A DNA stretch of 64,000 nucleotides from Sporomusa malonica (GCF_900176355.1 NZ_FWXI01000008.1:62001-126000); one strand, 5' to 3'; shown: positions 6,929-16,200, counted from the stretch's first letter. Numbers and translations: made by a program. Notes: generated by a model not told the origin, from the letters alone.

Positions 6929-8683
6929 CTATCTAGCGTTAATTTCTCCCTGATATACAATCCCCCGGGCAGCATCAACAGTAACAATAGTACCATCCTG
7001 CAGCCGCTCGGTAGCATCTTCAACACCGACAAGCACAGGCATTCCAAAGCTTACCCCTACTATGGCAGCATGTGAAGTCAAACCGCCTTCTTCAGCGACG
7101 ATAGCCGCCGCTTTAGCAGCATAAGGAGCAGTTTCTTCGTCAACACTGTTAACTACCAAAATGTCGCCTTCCCGAAATTTAGTTTTGATATCTTTAATCG
7201 AGGTGGCAACAACAACTTTTCCGGTAACAGCTCGTTGTCCAATCCCTGTCCCGCGCGTTAAAATATTTCCGACAACATGAACTCTAATCATATTGGTTGT
7301 TCCTGACATACCGGCAGGCACACCGGCAGTAACAACAACTAAATCCCCGTCTTTAACAACTCCGGCTTTCAGCGAACTGGCAACAGCGCTTTGCACCATT
7401 TCATCAGTATTATTAAAGCTAGGCCCCAAGACCGGATAAACACCCCATAACAGCAGCATCCGGCGCACAGTTCTCTCACTTGGAGTAACAGCCACAATGG
7501 TTGACTGCGGACGATATTTTGACACCATGCGCGCGGTATAACCAGACTGGGTTGAGGTCACAATAGCGGCTGCGCCCAGTTCATGCGATATCTGCGCCGT
7601 AGCGTGGCTGATCGCGTCAGTCGTAGTACGCTGCAACTGAATCCCTTTGCCCATCAGTATATCGCTATGGCTAAGCGAGGTCTCAGTACGCACAGCAATG
7701 CGGGCCATCGTCTGGACGGCTTCAATCGGATACTGGCCTGAGGCTGTTTCGCCGCTGAGCATGATAGCGTCTGAGCCATCGAAAATGGCGTTAGCGATAT
7801 CACTGGCCTCGGCTCTGGTTGGCCGCGGATTGGTGACCATAGATTCAAGCATTTGGGTGGCAGTAATAACAGGTTTACCGGCTTTATTACACTTTTGGAT
7901 AAGCATTTTTTGTACAAGTGGTACTTCTTCGGCAGGAATTTCCACGCCAAGGTCACCCCTGGCTACCATCAGACCGTCAGATACCTTCAGGATTTCGTCA
8001 ATATTCTTTACGCCCTCAGCGTTTTCGATCTTGGGAATAATATCCATGGAGTAACCGGCATCTTCCAGAATCTTACGGATGGCTAGTACATCAGCAGCCC
8101 GTTGAACAAAAGAGGGGGCAATAAAATCCATTTGACTCTGTATACCAAACATAATATCAGCGATATCCTGTTCAGATAACGGCGGGAGATTAATGGCAAC
8201 CCCGGGTGCTGCAACACGCTTGCGATCACCGATTTGCCCGCTGTTGTTAACAGTAGTGATAATATCGTCGCCTTCAACGGCATCTATCTGGAGGCTTACC
8301 AACCCATCGGAAATAAGTATAGTCTGCCCAGGTGAAACTTCCTGCGGCAAAAATCTATGGTTTACAGACGCAAGTTCCTTAGTACCGGCTACATCACGAC
8401 TTGTTAATACAAATTTTTGGCCTTTTTCTAAATAAACCTTGCCTTCAGTAAATAAGCCTAAACGCATTTCTGGGCCCTTAGTATCAAGCATAAGCGCGAT
8501 TGGTCTCTTAACATTCGCAGCTGCTTCTCTTACCCTGGCCATCCGCTTGGCATGTTCGTCATGAGAACCATGTGAAAAATTAAATCTGGCGACATTCATG
8601 CCAGCCTGCATCATGGCTTCCAGAACGCCTGGTTTATCAGTACTAGGACCCACGGTACAAACAATCCTGGTCTTCTTTAGCAA
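6929..8683 (-). CDS. pyk: Pyruvate kinase with C-terminal PEP-utilising domain
   Basis: Converts phosphoenolpyruvate and ADP to pyruvate and ATP. The N terminus KKTRIVCTVGPST, the PKIENAEG motif (catalytic Lys), the ITATQMLESM loop and the MLSGETASG segment are all present. The last ~110 residues form the extra PEP-utiliser mobile domain (GLTSHAAIVG) found in Bacillus-type enzymes of about 585 residues. I place the start at the TTG 8683, eight bases after AAGGAG, because an upstream GTG (8692) would sit directly on that site; this gives 584 residues. It lies between a small DUF2007-like gene and the unknown helical protein. Confidence 0.95.
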   Translation of the reverse strand: MLKKTRIVCTVGPSTDKPGVLEAMMQAGMNVARFNFSHGSHDEHAKRMARVREAAANVKRPIALMLDTKGPEMRLGLFTEGKVYLEKGQKFVLTSRDVAGTKELASVNHRFLPQEVSPGQTILISDGLVSLQIDAVEGDDIITTVNNSGQIGDRKRVAAPGVAINLPPLSEQDIADIMFGIQSQMDFIAPSFVQRAADVLAIRKILEDAGYSMDIIPKIENAEGVKNIDEILKVSDGLMVARGDLGVEIPAEEVPLVQKMLIQKCNKAGKPVITATQMLESMVTNPRPTRAEASDIANAIFDGSDAIMLSGETASGQYPIEAVQTMARIAVRTETSLSHSDILMGKGIQLQRTTTDAISHATAQISHELGAAAIVTSTQSGYTARMVSKYRPQSTIVAVTPSERTVRRMLLLWGVYPVLGPSFNNTDEMVQSAVASSLKAGVVKDGDLVVVTAGVPAGMSGTTNMIRVHVVGNILTRGTGIGQRAVTGKVVVATSIKDIKTKFREGDILVVNSVDEETAPYAAKAAAIVAEEGGLTSHAAIVGVSFGMPVLVGVEDATERLQDGTIVTVDAARGIVYQGEINAR

Positions 8684-8703
8684 ATCTAACACTCCTTAAC
8701 GAC

Positions 8704-8904
8704 TTATCTTACTGCATGTTGACACAAAATAGCGTGAGCTTCATTAGCTTCTGATTCCAAAACCAAAATTTCATACAAACCATCCCCAAGAGCAGAAACG
8801 ATTCCTGCCGCCCGGATGTTAGCAAGCACACCCTCATTACACAGCACATTTTTATACAGTTCGGCCTGTGCTCGGTTAGAAGCTATATATACTACGGTCC
8901 ACAT
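8704..8904 (-). CDS. Small DUF2007-like putative signal-transducing protein
   Basis: 66 residues beginning MWTVVYIASNRAQAELYKN and ending in ESEANEAHAIL, the pattern of the DUF2007 ferredoxin-like-fold proteins often found next to pfkA or pyk in Firmicutes. The function is not known; it is sometimes wrongly labelled glutamate decarboxylase. The start ATG has a GGAGG site. It is the first gene of the pyk operon, suggesting a link to glycolytic control, but that is inference. Confidence 0.75.
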   Translation of the reverse strand: MWTVVYIASNRAQAELYKNVLCNEGVLANIRAAGIVSALGDGLYEILVLESEANEAHAILCQHAVR

Positions 8905-8981
8905 AAGTATCCTCCTATTAGCTTCTTTCTATTAAGATTACCCACTATAAAGGTATCTACTACTTTTATCCGATGAATAAC

Positions 8982-9091
8982 CCGCTCTAAGACTCCCATC
9001 TTCTACAAGTGGGAGTTAAGAGCGGCTAAGTCCCTGGATAAGGGCGACTAACCTTCAGATGGGGTTAAAACCCCACCTGAAGCTAAGTCTA
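8982..9091. repeat. Intergenic element of two long hairpins joined by a repeat core
   Basis: In the 265-base gap upstream of the pyk operon. The left arm is a near-perfect stem (GCTCTAAGACTCCCA against TGGGAGTTAAGAGC) and the right arm is CTTCAGATGGGG-TTAAAA-CCCCACCTGAAG. Between them is CTGGATAAGGGCGAC, which resembles the complement of GTTGCCCTTATCCAGAC in the copy A/B repeats. No coding potential. The rest of the gap shows nothing clear. Confidence 0.65.
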
Positions 9092-9169
9092 CTTTATAGC
9101 TGTTCTCCAAAATTACCTGTATTCCTGCTTAATAAAATGGTTTTTCTGACAAGTGTCAGCACTCAAATT

Positions 9170-9466
9170 CTATAATTCAACAAACCCCAGCCATACTCGG
9201 TAAGGGCCAGGAGTACCTGGCGGTACTAATGCAACCCTGTCGCCGGGCTTTATCAGAGCGTGAGCTACCGTTTCAGCCTTGCCATTAATAAACATGGCTT
9301 CGACTTGCTCACCCGAAACTTCCAGCATATCCAAGAGCTTTCTACCGCTGACCTCACCAGGAATCATCAGGGTTAACGGACTAGTCCAGCCACGTTCCTT
9401 AAATAAGCTAGCCAAATGCAAAAAACCACGAATTTCAATTGTGTTCACCGCATTTTCAGTAGCCAT
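9170..9466 (-). CDS. MoaD/ThiS-family ubiquitin-like protein without C-terminal GG
   Basis: The start at ATG 9466 is set by a strong GAGGAGG site; longer readings lack one. The 98-residue product has the beta-grasp pattern (EIRGFLHLASLFKERG, then LIKPGDRVALVPPGTPGPYR). MoaD and ThiS carry sulfur as a thiocarboxylate on a terminal Gly-Gly, whereas here the chain runs on to WLGFVEL. Either it is a non-sulfur-carrying relative or it needs C-terminal cleavage. No moa, thi or aldehyde oxidoreductase gene is adjacent. Confidence 0.7.
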   Translation of the reverse strand: MATENAVNTIEIRGFLHLASLFKERGWTSPLTLMIPGEVSGRKLLDMLEVSGEQVEAMFINGKAETVAHALIKPGDRVALVPPGTPGPYRVWLGFVEL

Positions 9467-9623
9467 AACAATCCTCCTCAAATCAAAAGCCTTGCCAAAG
9501 GTATAATTCACCATGATTATCATTTTTCCTTTATCCATAAACTGTATATTTTATGGATAAAGGAGTACGCCAAGATATGCCTGGAATCTCCGATATCTAA
9601 GAATTTTTAACTGTCGCAGATTC

Positions 9624-10793
9624 TCATTTAAGTAAACCTAAGGCTGCACTTACCATAACCTCTACCCCGTGGGCAAGCGCCTGCTCATCCATATCAAACT
9701 TGGGGTGATGGTGAGGATAGGTTATCCCTTTCGCCTTATTACCGATGCCAATAAACATAAAACAGCCGGGTACCTGCTGCTGGTAATAGGCAAAGTCTTC
9801 CCCTACCATGGCAGGGCTTAGCTCAACAACCTGACTTTCCCCCAATACTTCTTTACCAACTGTAGCTACAACTCCGGCCACCTGAGGGTTATTAACCACA
9901 GGTGGAAAACCATGGCAGCTTTCGAGTGTATATGTCGCGCCTGAAGCCGAGCAAATCCCAGTGCATATCCTATCAATACATGCAAAGATTGTCTCCCTGG
10001 CACTCTGGGAAAAAGTCCGCACCGTTCCCTGCAAAACAGCCGAATCAGGTATGATATTAAACGCATCTCCTGCTTTAAAAACCCCCATTGATAAAACCGC
10101 TAAATCATTTGCACTCAAATTACTCCCGGTAATCGTCTTTAAGGCCAACACAATTTGTGCACCGACATGGATAGGATCAACCGTCTGATACGGCATCGAC
10201 CCATGACCGCCGCAGCCTTGAACAGTAATAGTAAACTGGTCAGGCGAAGCCATCATTGGGCCATAGGTTATGCCCATTGTCCCGACTTCAAGTGGCTGCC
10301 ATAAATGTGCCCCAATAACAGCGTCCACACCATGCATTGCACCATCGGCAATCATATCAAGGGCTCCTCCCGGAAACTGTTCCTCACTAGGCTGAAATAT
10401 AAGCCTGATAGTACCTGCTAATTCAGCCTGTATTGCCTTAAATACCTTAGCAATTCCAAGCAGCATAGCGGCATGTCCGTCATGTCCGCAGGCATGGCAC
10501 AGTCCGGCATGTTGTGAGCAATAGGGCTGATTGATTTCATCCTGAATCGGAAGAGCATCAATATCAGCCCGAATGGCCACAGTCTTGCCAGGCTTGCTGC
10601 CATTAATCTCAACGATAACTCCAGTACCGGCAGCCTGCCGTGGCTCTAAGCCTATAGCCTTAAGTTCTGATAATATCTTCTTCTGCGTTCCATATTCCTG
10701 ACCGCCAATCTCGGGAAAAGTCCGGAAGTAACGACGCATAGCAACTACAAAATCATACTGTGCTTCGACAAGTTCATGAATGGGTTTTCTCAT
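9624..10793 (-). CDS. M20D-family amidohydrolase (N-acyl-amino-acid/hippurate hydrolase type)
   Basis: A 389-residue zinc peptidase-family protein. Metal-ligand motifs are visible: CHACGHDGHAAML, QPSEEQFPGGA, and a late HHHPKFD. The dimerisation domain between them (GCGGHGSMPYQTVDP) is typical of IAA-amino-acid/hippurate hydrolases. It would remove acyl groups from N-acyl amino acids in the cytoplasm. I chose ATG 10793 because the upstream GTG lies inside the AAAGGTGG ribosome binding site. The true substrate is not deducible. Confidence 0.9.
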   Translation of the reverse strand: MRKPIHELVEAQYDFVVAMRRYFRTFPEIGGQEYGTQKKILSELKAIGLEPRQAAGTGVIVEINGSKPGKTVAIRADIDALPIQDEINQPYCSQHAGLCHACGHDGHAAMLLGIAKVFKAIQAELAGTIRLIFQPSEEQFPGGALDMIADGAMHGVDAVIGAHLWQPLEVGTMGITYGPMMASPDQFTITVQGCGGHGSMPYQTVDPIHVGAQIVLALKTITGSNLSANDLAVLSMGVFKAGDAFNIIPDSAVLQGTVRTFSQSARETIFACIDRICTGICSASGATYTLESCHGFPPVVNNPQVAGVVATVGKEVLGESQVVELSPAMVGEDFAYYQQQVPGCFMFIGIGNKAKGITYPHHHPKFDMDEQALAHGVEVMVSAALGLLK

Positions 10794-10931
10794 GTCAGTT
10801 ACCACCTTTTCTGGTTGAAATCTAACTGGTAAAATTCATCTACTACGGAATACTTACACAGTCAGCAGCAAATTCCTGCCTAACCTCCTAAATTAGCTAT
10901 GTGTATCTATTGTATAGGTAAGGTATAGAAT

Positions 10932-10966
10932 AAAAAAAAGGCTACCCCTGTTTAGGTTTAGCCTTC
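10932..10966 (-). terminator. Intrinsic terminator of the small secreted protein gene
   Basis: On the minus strand AAGGCTA and TAGCCTT form the stem, followed by eight T. It lies just after the stop at 10980. Confidence 0.75.
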
Positions 10967-10979
10967 TAACTTAACAAAA

Positions 10980-11177
10980 TTACCAATAATAATAAACTTT
11001 GTTTCCGTCATACTTGATATAACCATGGCGAAGTTTTTTAATTCTTTTTTCATCGGCCTTCATTTGAGTTAAATTCGCATCTTGGTTTGACAGTGCAGCT
11101 GCCTCAACTGGGGCTATTATCGCCACCATGGTAAAGACAACAACGGAAAGCGCGGCAACAAGCAACCTGCTTTTCAT
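10980..11177 (-). CDS. Small secreted protein of unknown function
   Basis: 65 residues with a clear signal peptide: positive start, hydrophobic core of about 18 residues, and an A-A-A cleavage region around residues 26-29. The mature part is about 37 residues, Lys/Asp rich, ending in a Tyr-rich tail (KVYYYW). It has its own terminator. No family recognised. Confidence 0.65.
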   Translation of the reverse strand: MKSRLLVAALSVVVFTMVAIIAPVEAAALSNQDANLTQMKADEKRIKKLRHGYIKYDGNKVYYYW

Positions 11178-11255
11178 ATATACCAGCCTTTCATGATAGT
11201 ACTGGTATTATTCGTGTCCTAAGCGCCAGTTCCTGCCTCCGCTTGCGGAACTGGC

Positions 11256-12611
11256 TTAAGTATTATTTCCCAGGGTCGGTTGGTCTAATTTGCGCAGTTC
11301 CAGCCATAGATAGGTCCCTGTCAAGAGCGATGAAACAAAATCAGCAACTGGCCCAGCAATCCAAATGCCCTGTAGGCCAAAAAACTGAGGTAGAACAATA
11401 ATGGCAGGGATTAAGATAATCACCTGACGCGACATGCTAAGGAAAATGGCATAATTAGCCTTACCCACTGCCTGAAAATAGTTGGCACCAATTACTTGAA
11501 AGCCGATAATTGGCAGCATGACTAAAAACAGGCTTAAACCACTTGAACCAATGGTAATTAGTTCAGGATTATCATTAAATACCCGGATTATTGGCGTAGC
11601 AAATAACTGTGTAGCAATAAAACCCAAGACAGAGACTGCCGTTGCTGCGTACATGCCGAGTTTTATGACCTCAATTACCCTTGTGTAGTTTTTAGCACCA
11701 TAATTGTAGCCTAGTATTGGCTGAACACCTTGGCTGATACCAAATACCGGCATTAATATTAGCATAGCCACTCGATTAATTATCCCAATCGCTGCCACAG
11801 CCAGTTCTCCCCCATAACGCAGTAGACTGTAGTTATATATTACAGTTACTACACTAGCTGCAATCTGCATGATAAACGGCGACAAGCCAATTTTAACAAT
11901 TTCTTTAACAATATCCGTGTCTAATCGGAGGTTTTCTCTGCGTAATTTAAGAACCCCTTTATCACTTGTGAGATAGTGTAACACCCAGGCCGCCGATACG
12001 GCTTGCGCACTAACTGTTGCTAATGCTGAGCCAGCTATCCCCAACTTGAAAACAAAAATAAATAGTGGATTGAGCATGGTATTCAACAAAGCGGCAATTA
12101 GCATGGTCGCCATTGCCACCTTGGGATTGCCCTCGGCGCGTATTATATTATTCAAGCCAAAGCCAATATGCATGAATATGCTGCCAATAAGAATGATTCT
12201 GGTAAATTCCCTGGCATAAGGCAGCACATTAGGTTCAGCACCCAGCAATACTAAAATCTGGTCTAAAAATAAAAGCGCAACTGCCGTCATCGGCAAAACC
12301 GCAATTATCATCATAGTGAACGCATTGCCTAAAATAACTTCAGCCTCATGGTGTTTTTGCTCACCCAGGCGAATGGACACCAGCGTAGATGCACCAATAC
12401 CAATTAGCATGCCGATAGCCATCAAAATGATCATAATGGGAAAAGCTATGGTTACCGCTGTGAGGCCAATGTCGCCAACCCCATTACCGACAAATATACT
12501 GTCAACTATATTGTATAAAGCATTGACTACCATCCCCACTATGGCTGGCAGCGAAAAATTCCACAATAGCTTACTGATTTTTTCCTGGCCAAGGGCCTGG
12601 GATTGATCCAT
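11256..12611 (-). CDS. MATE-family multidrug exporter
   Basis: A 451-residue, twelve-helix membrane protein. The MATE pattern is clear: LLWNFSLPAIVGMVVNALYNIVDSIFVG at the start, GVQPILGYNYGAKNY at the half-way duplication and the paired six-helix organisation. It exports cationic drugs or metabolites in exchange for Na+ or H+. The start is at ATG 12611 (MDQSQAL), seven bases after GGGAGGG; a longer frame adds 21 unsupported residues. Confidence 0.92.
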   Translation of the reverse strand: MDQSQALGQEKISKLLWNFSLPAIVGMVVNALYNIVDSIFVGNGVGDIGLTAVTIAFPIMIILMAIGMLIGIGASTLVSIRLGEQKHHEAEVILGNAFTMMIIAVLPMTAVALLFLDQILVLLGAEPNVLPYAREFTRIILIGSIFMHIGFGLNNIIRAEGNPKVAMATMLIAALLNTMLNPLFIFVFKLGIAGSALATVSAQAVSAAWVLHYLTSDKGVLKLRRENLRLDTDIVKEIVKIGLSPFIMQIAASVVTVIYNYSLLRYGGELAVAAIGIINRVAMLILMPVFGISQGVQPILGYNYGAKNYTRVIEVIKLGMYAATAVSVLGFIATQLFATPIIRVFNDNPELITIGSSGLSLFLVMLPIIGFQVIGANYFQAVGKANYAIFLSMSRQVIILIPAIIVLPQFFGLQGIWIAGPVADFVSSLLTGTYLWLELRKLDQPTLGNNT

Positions 12612-12633
12612 GAATTCCCTCCCGTAAAATAAA

Positions 12634-12658
12634 GATACATTATAAACAATAATGTATC
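12634..12658. promoter_or_regulatory. Perfect 10-bp inverted repeat upstream of the MATE gene
   Basis: GATACATTAT-AAACA-ATAATGTATC. On the minus strand it lies 22 bases before the MATE start and 28 bases after the hydroxyacid dehydrogenase stop, followed by TTTATTTT. It could be an operator controlling the exporter or a weak terminator; the sequence does not decide. Confidence 0.5.
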
Positions 12659-12686
12659 CTATTGCGATAAGCAATATTAATTATAG

Positions 12687-13661
12687 TTAACGATAATTTA
12701 CTTCTGGATTTACACATGTTATCAGCGGCTTGCCTGCTAATCCAAGCAGCAGGTTTTCAGCCGCCAAGAGTGCCATCCGGTTACGAGTCTCGGTTGTCGC
12801 ACTGCCGATATGGGGTGCAATTAAGATATTAGGCAGTTTTATGAGCGGATGATCGGCCGGCAGAGGTTCAGGATCGGTAACATCCAGAGCCGCGTACGCA
12901 ATCTGTCCTTCTATCAGTGCAGTATATAAAGCTTGAGTATCGACTACCGCGCCTCTGGCTGCATTAATGAAATATGCTGTCGTCTTCATCCTAGCAAACT
13001 CTTTTGCCCCAAACATTCCCCGGCTTTCAGGGGTGAGAGGTGTCAGAACTACAATGAAGTCAGACTCAGTTAATAGATTTTCAAAAGAGCAGTACTCAGC
13101 GTTAAGAGCTGCTTGATCAGGGCGCGGACGGCGATTATTATAGATAACTTTCATCCCGCTGGCCTGTGCCCGTCTGGCAACAGCCGCCCCAATGGCCCCC
13201 ATCCCTACAACTCCTAAGGTCTTGCCAAACAAGTCCACACCCAAAGGCAACTGGAATCCTGGCTGCCATTTGCCGGCACGTACCCAGTCCCACCCTTCAT
13301 GAATACGCCGTGCCGCGGTTAAGAGTAATCCAAATGCCAGGTCTGCCGTTGTCTCTACAAGTACGCCTGGTGTATTGCCAAACGGAATTTTTCTGTTCGT
13401 GCAGGCCTGAATATCAATATTGTCATAACCCACCGCCGATTGAGCAATTACCCTTAGCTTGGGCGCAGCTGCCAGCAGCTCCTCATTGACTGCTATATTT
13501 GTCGACACAAATAATCCCTCGGCATCCTTGAGCCACTCTGCCAATTGGCTAACCTGGGGCGCTACAGCCTGATTCCACTGCTGAACTTCACATTGTTCTT
13601 GAAGTGCCGCCAAGGCCGGAGGCATAATTCGTCCGGTAATGATCACTTTATACTTATCCAT
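12687..13661 (-). CDS. D-isomer-specific 2-hydroxyacid dehydrogenase (glyoxylate/hydroxypyruvate reductase type)
   Basis: 324 residues. The NAD(P)-binding motif GMGAIGAAVARRA is at about residues 154-166. The catalytic Arg (INAARGAVVD), Glu (DPEPLPADHPL) and His (APHIGSATTETR) are all present. It reduces a 2-oxo acid such as glyoxylate or hydroxypyruvate with NAD(P)H. The closest fit is the GyaR/GhrB subfamily; 3-phosphoglycerate dehydrogenase is unlikely because the C-terminal ACT domain is absent. Confidence 0.88.
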   Translation of the reverse strand: MDKYKVIITGRIMPPALAALQEQCEVQQWNQAVAPQVSQLAEWLKDAEGLFVSTNIAVNEELLAAAPKLRVIAQSAVGYDNIDIQACTNRKIPFGNTPGVLVETTADLAFGLLLTAARRIHEGWDWVRAGKWQPGFQLPLGVDLFGKTLGVVGMGAIGAAVARRAQASGMKVIYNNRRPRPDQAALNAEYCSFENLLTESDFIVVLTPLTPESRGMFGAKEFARMKTTAYFINAARGAVVDTQALYTALIEGQIAYAALDVTDPEPLPADHPLIKLPNILIAPHIGSATTETRNRMALLAAENLLLGLAGKPLITCVNPEVNYR

Positions 13662-13738
13662 ATATTCACCCCATAATATGTTCTATCTATAATATATTCC
13701 GCTCGGCTATCTCAAAATCCTTGGTATTTATATTTAAT

Positions 13739-13781
13739 AGTAAAAGAGCAATTCCCGTGTTCTGGGAATTGCTCTTTTACT
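13739..13781. terminator. Long bidirectional terminator hairpin
   Basis: An 18-base-pair perfect stem (AGTAAAAGAGCAATTCCC with its complement) and a seven-base loop. It lies downstream of the UPF0180 gene on the minus strand. Confidence 0.8.
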
Positions 13782-13823
13782 ATTTGCACTGCAATTAGTC
13801 CTATTTTTTTCTACTATACATTA

Positions 13824-14057
13824 CTATTGGAGCGACTCTATGCGAGAAACTACCTGCTCAGGTGTCATACCGGCCGCATCAATAACTGGCGCTTTAGTAA
13901 TAGTGTTTTGAATGTCCATTAGATTGTTGTCCATGCCCATTACAACACATGCCATTACACTTTCCGTACTTTTTGGGCTCACGACCGTATAGCCTCTTTT
14001 TTCTAACGCTTGTTTGATTGTTGATAAATTATCTTCTACAGCAACTTTCTTAGCCAC
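13824..14057 (-). CDS. UPF0180/YkuS-family small protein
   Basis: 77 residues starting at GTG 14057 behind GGGGGG. The pattern VAVEDNLSTIKQALEKRGYTVVSP and a mid-region of VMACVVMGMDNNLMDI match the UPF0180 (YkuS) family of Firmicutes, whose function is unknown. It lies about 50 bases after nadC. Confidence 0.75.
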   Translation of the reverse strand: MAKKVAVEDNLSTIKQALEKRGYTVVSPKSTESVMACVVMGMDNNLMDIQNTITKAPVIDAAGMTPEQVVSRIESLQ

Positions 14058-14105
14058 AGGAACACCCCCCTTCTACATTATTATTACCCGAAGGCAAACC
14101 TTCCA

Positions 14106-14936
14106 TTACTGTAACCGCATACTGATGTCAGCCGCTTTAACCGATTGAGTAATAAGTCCACTGGAAATTATATCAACACCTACTGCAGCTAACTCGGGCA
14201 CCTGTTCTATGGTAATGTTACCAGATACCTCTGCCAGCGCCTGGTTATCAATAATCTCTACCGCTTCTTCAATCATGGTAATAGACATATTCTCAAGGGC
14301 AATGACATCAACACCGCCAGCCACCGCTTCGCGTACTTGTTCCAGGGATTCGACCTCGATTTCAATTTTCACAAAAGGTGAAAGCTGCTGCCGAACTTTC
14401 TCGACTGCCGGTGCAATACCGCCTGCCGCCTGAATATGATAATCTTTGATCAGGGCCATGTAGTCAAGGCCATAACGATGGCTTTTACCGCCCCCCATCT
14501 TTACTGCATATCTTTCCAGCATTCTAAGACCTGGGGTAGTTCTTCTGGTGTCAGCAATAAGCGCCCCCGTGTCACTAACTGCTTCAACAAAACGCCGAGT
14601 TTCTGTAGCAATACCAGACATACGCTGTAAGAAATTCAGTGCTACTCGCTCGCCGCTAAGCAGGCTGCGAATGGGTCCTTCGATGATGGCAAACTTCTCG
14701 CCGGCTGGTATTTGGGCTCCATCATTATATCTGAAAGCTATTTTAATATTCCTGCTAAGCAACGAGTATACCCGGGAAAATATATCTTTTCCAGCCAGCA
14801 CCATATCTTCTCTTGCCAGTAAATAACCTTCAGAATAGTGATCCTCTGTAAAAATGGCCTGACTGGTAATATCACCAACACCAATATCTTCTTTTAGCGC
14901 CTGCCGCAGCAGTTCTTCAACAGCCAGATTATTCAT
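14106..14936 (-). CDS. nadC: Nicotinate-nucleotide pyrophosphorylase (carboxylating)
   Basis: 276 residues, the normal length. It converts quinolinate and PRPP to nicotinate mononucleotide in NAD synthesis. Motifs visible are GDITSQAIF, ERVALNFLQRMSGIAT, DTRRTTPGLR, GGGKSHRYGL and the C-terminal VDIISSGLIT. nadA and nadB, which often accompany it, are not in this window. It follows pheA after a terminator. Confidence 0.95.
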   Translation of the reverse strand: MNNLAVEELLRQALKEDIGVGDITSQAIFTEDHYSEGYLLAREDMVLAGKDIFSRVYSLLSRNIKIAFRYNDGAQIPAGEKFAIIEGPIRSLLSGERVALNFLQRMSGIATETRRFVEAVSDTGALIADTRRTTPGLRMLERYAVKMGGGKSHRYGLDYMALIKDYHIQAAGGIAPAVEKVRQQLSPFVKIEIEVESLEQVREAVAGGVDVIALENMSITMIEEAVEIIDNQALAEVSGNITIEQVPELAAVGVDIISSGLITQSVKAADISMRLQ

Positions 14937-15000
14937 GGAAAAATGCCTTCCTTCCTATCCAATATCCTGTCTAATCTCTTCCCTATTTTGTCCAAGGCAA

Positions 15001-15035
15001 TAAAAAACATCCCCGCTTTAGCCAACGGAGATGTT
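15001..15035 (-). terminator. Terminator of pheA
   Basis: Minus-strand AACATCTCCG and CGGGGATGTT form a stem followed by six T; it is located 10-45 bases after the pheA stop. Confidence 0.75.
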
Positions 15036-15044
15036 GCTTCTTTT

Positions 15045-15881
15045 CTATTTGTTAATTGTATAGACCGGATAGGAACCAAAGTTTTTATACCATAAGCATT
15101 TTTCCTCAACGGCACTAATCGCAGCGGCAATGTTACTTTCCGCTGTGCTGCCTTCAATATCAAAAAAGAAGATGTACATACCTAGGCCGGTGCGAGCAGG
15201 ACGCGACTCAATCCTGGTCAGGTTGACTTCTCTTTTGGCAAATTCCTCTAATATATTGTACAGGCTTCCTGGGCGTTCGCCGTTAATCTGACACACAAGG
15301 GTTGTCTTACACTTTCCGGTTGTGCTGCTTGCCTGCTTTCGTTCCAGACCGATGAAGCGCGTCGAGTTCGCGTTATTATCCTGAATATCGGCGGCTAACA
15401 CGGTTAACCCATAAATTTCGCCGGCCTTCAGACTTCCTACGGCTGCATATAAGCCATCGCTTGCAGCAACAATCCTTGCAGCCTCGGCGGTGCTCTCAAC
15501 CGGTTTTAGTTTGGCTTCTGGATACAAAATTCCCAGTGTTTTTCGACACTGTGCTAACGCTTGGGGATGGGAAACAATTGCGGCAATTTCTTGACATCCT
15601 TTTTTAGCCAGCAAATTGTGCCTGACAGGCAAAACTACTTCTTTTGTAATATATAGGTTAACATCATGGGCAATGGTATCGAGCGTGATATTGACCGACC
15701 CTTCCAACGAATTTTCCACAGGCACAATACCTTCATCAACCTCACCTGTGGCAACGGCTCTAATGGCCGCATCAATACCGGCAAAGGGCTTCAAACAGGC
15801 TTCCTCTTTACCGTATAAACTTAATACGATCTCTTCACAATAGGTTCCCTGTGGTCCCAAATATCCTACTGTCCTTGTCAT
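15045..15881 (-). CDS. pheA: Prephenate dehydratase with C-terminal ACT domain
   Basis: 278 residues, a monofunctional enzyme converting prephenate to phenylpyruvate, the committed step to phenylalanine. The start TVGYLGPQGTYCEE, VPVENSLEGSVNITLD and the NSTRFIGLER motif (catalytic Thr-Arg) are present. The ACT domain follows from about residue 195 and carries GSLYNILEEFAKREVNLTRIESRP, the ESRP phenylalanine-binding motif. It is therefore controlled twice: feedback through ACT and transcription through the T-box upstream. Confidence 0.95.
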   Translation of the reverse strand: MTRTVGYLGPQGTYCEEIVLSLYGKEEACLKPFAGIDAAIRAVATGEVDEGIVPVENSLEGSVNITLDTIAHDVNLYITKEVVLPVRHNLLAKKGCQEIAAIVSHPQALAQCRKTLGILYPEAKLKPVESTAEAARIVAASDGLYAAVGSLKAGEIYGLTVLAADIQDNNANSTRFIGLERKQASSTTGKCKTTLVCQINGERPGSLYNILEEFAKREVNLTRIESRPARTGLGMYIFFFDIEGSTAESNIAAAISAVEEKCLWYKNFGSYPVYTINK

Positions 15882-15892
15882 AATAATCCCTC

Positions 15893-16200
15893 CAAAAAAT
15901 AAAAAACTCCCGTCCTCTAAAAGGACGAGAGTTCATCTCGCGGTACCACCTTTGTTATCCGCCAGACGGCAGATCACCTCATAAAGTACAGGCTTAAGCA
16001 CCGATACTCCCCTTCGCTGATAACGGTAAAGGTCTCCGGCTCCGCCTACTAACCAAATGAACTCATCCGGATTTCAGCAAGCAACTCCAAGGTGAACTTC
16101 AGTAGACCACTCCGTGCCGGTTCTCAGCTTTCCGGCTCTCTGTAACGGAAAAAAGCATACCTACTTTTCCTCTTCATGGTTTTTAATACTGTTTTTCTCA
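15893..16200 (-). promoter_or_regulatory. T-box leader of pheA, predicted specifier UUC (Phe)
   Basis: The minus strand carries the T-box sequence AGGTGGTACCGCGAGA followed by the terminator AACTCTCGTCC/GGACGGGAGTT and six T. Upstream are the stem I features: an AGAGAGCCGG bulge region and GAAGTTCACC, where TTC (16096-16094) precedes ACC, as specifier codons usually do. Uncharged tRNA-Phe should stabilise the antiterminator and allow pheA transcription. Confidence 0.9.

Noticed and set aside
15893-16200. Protein-coding content between pheA and trpG
   Set aside because: All of it is accounted for by the T-box leader and promoter.
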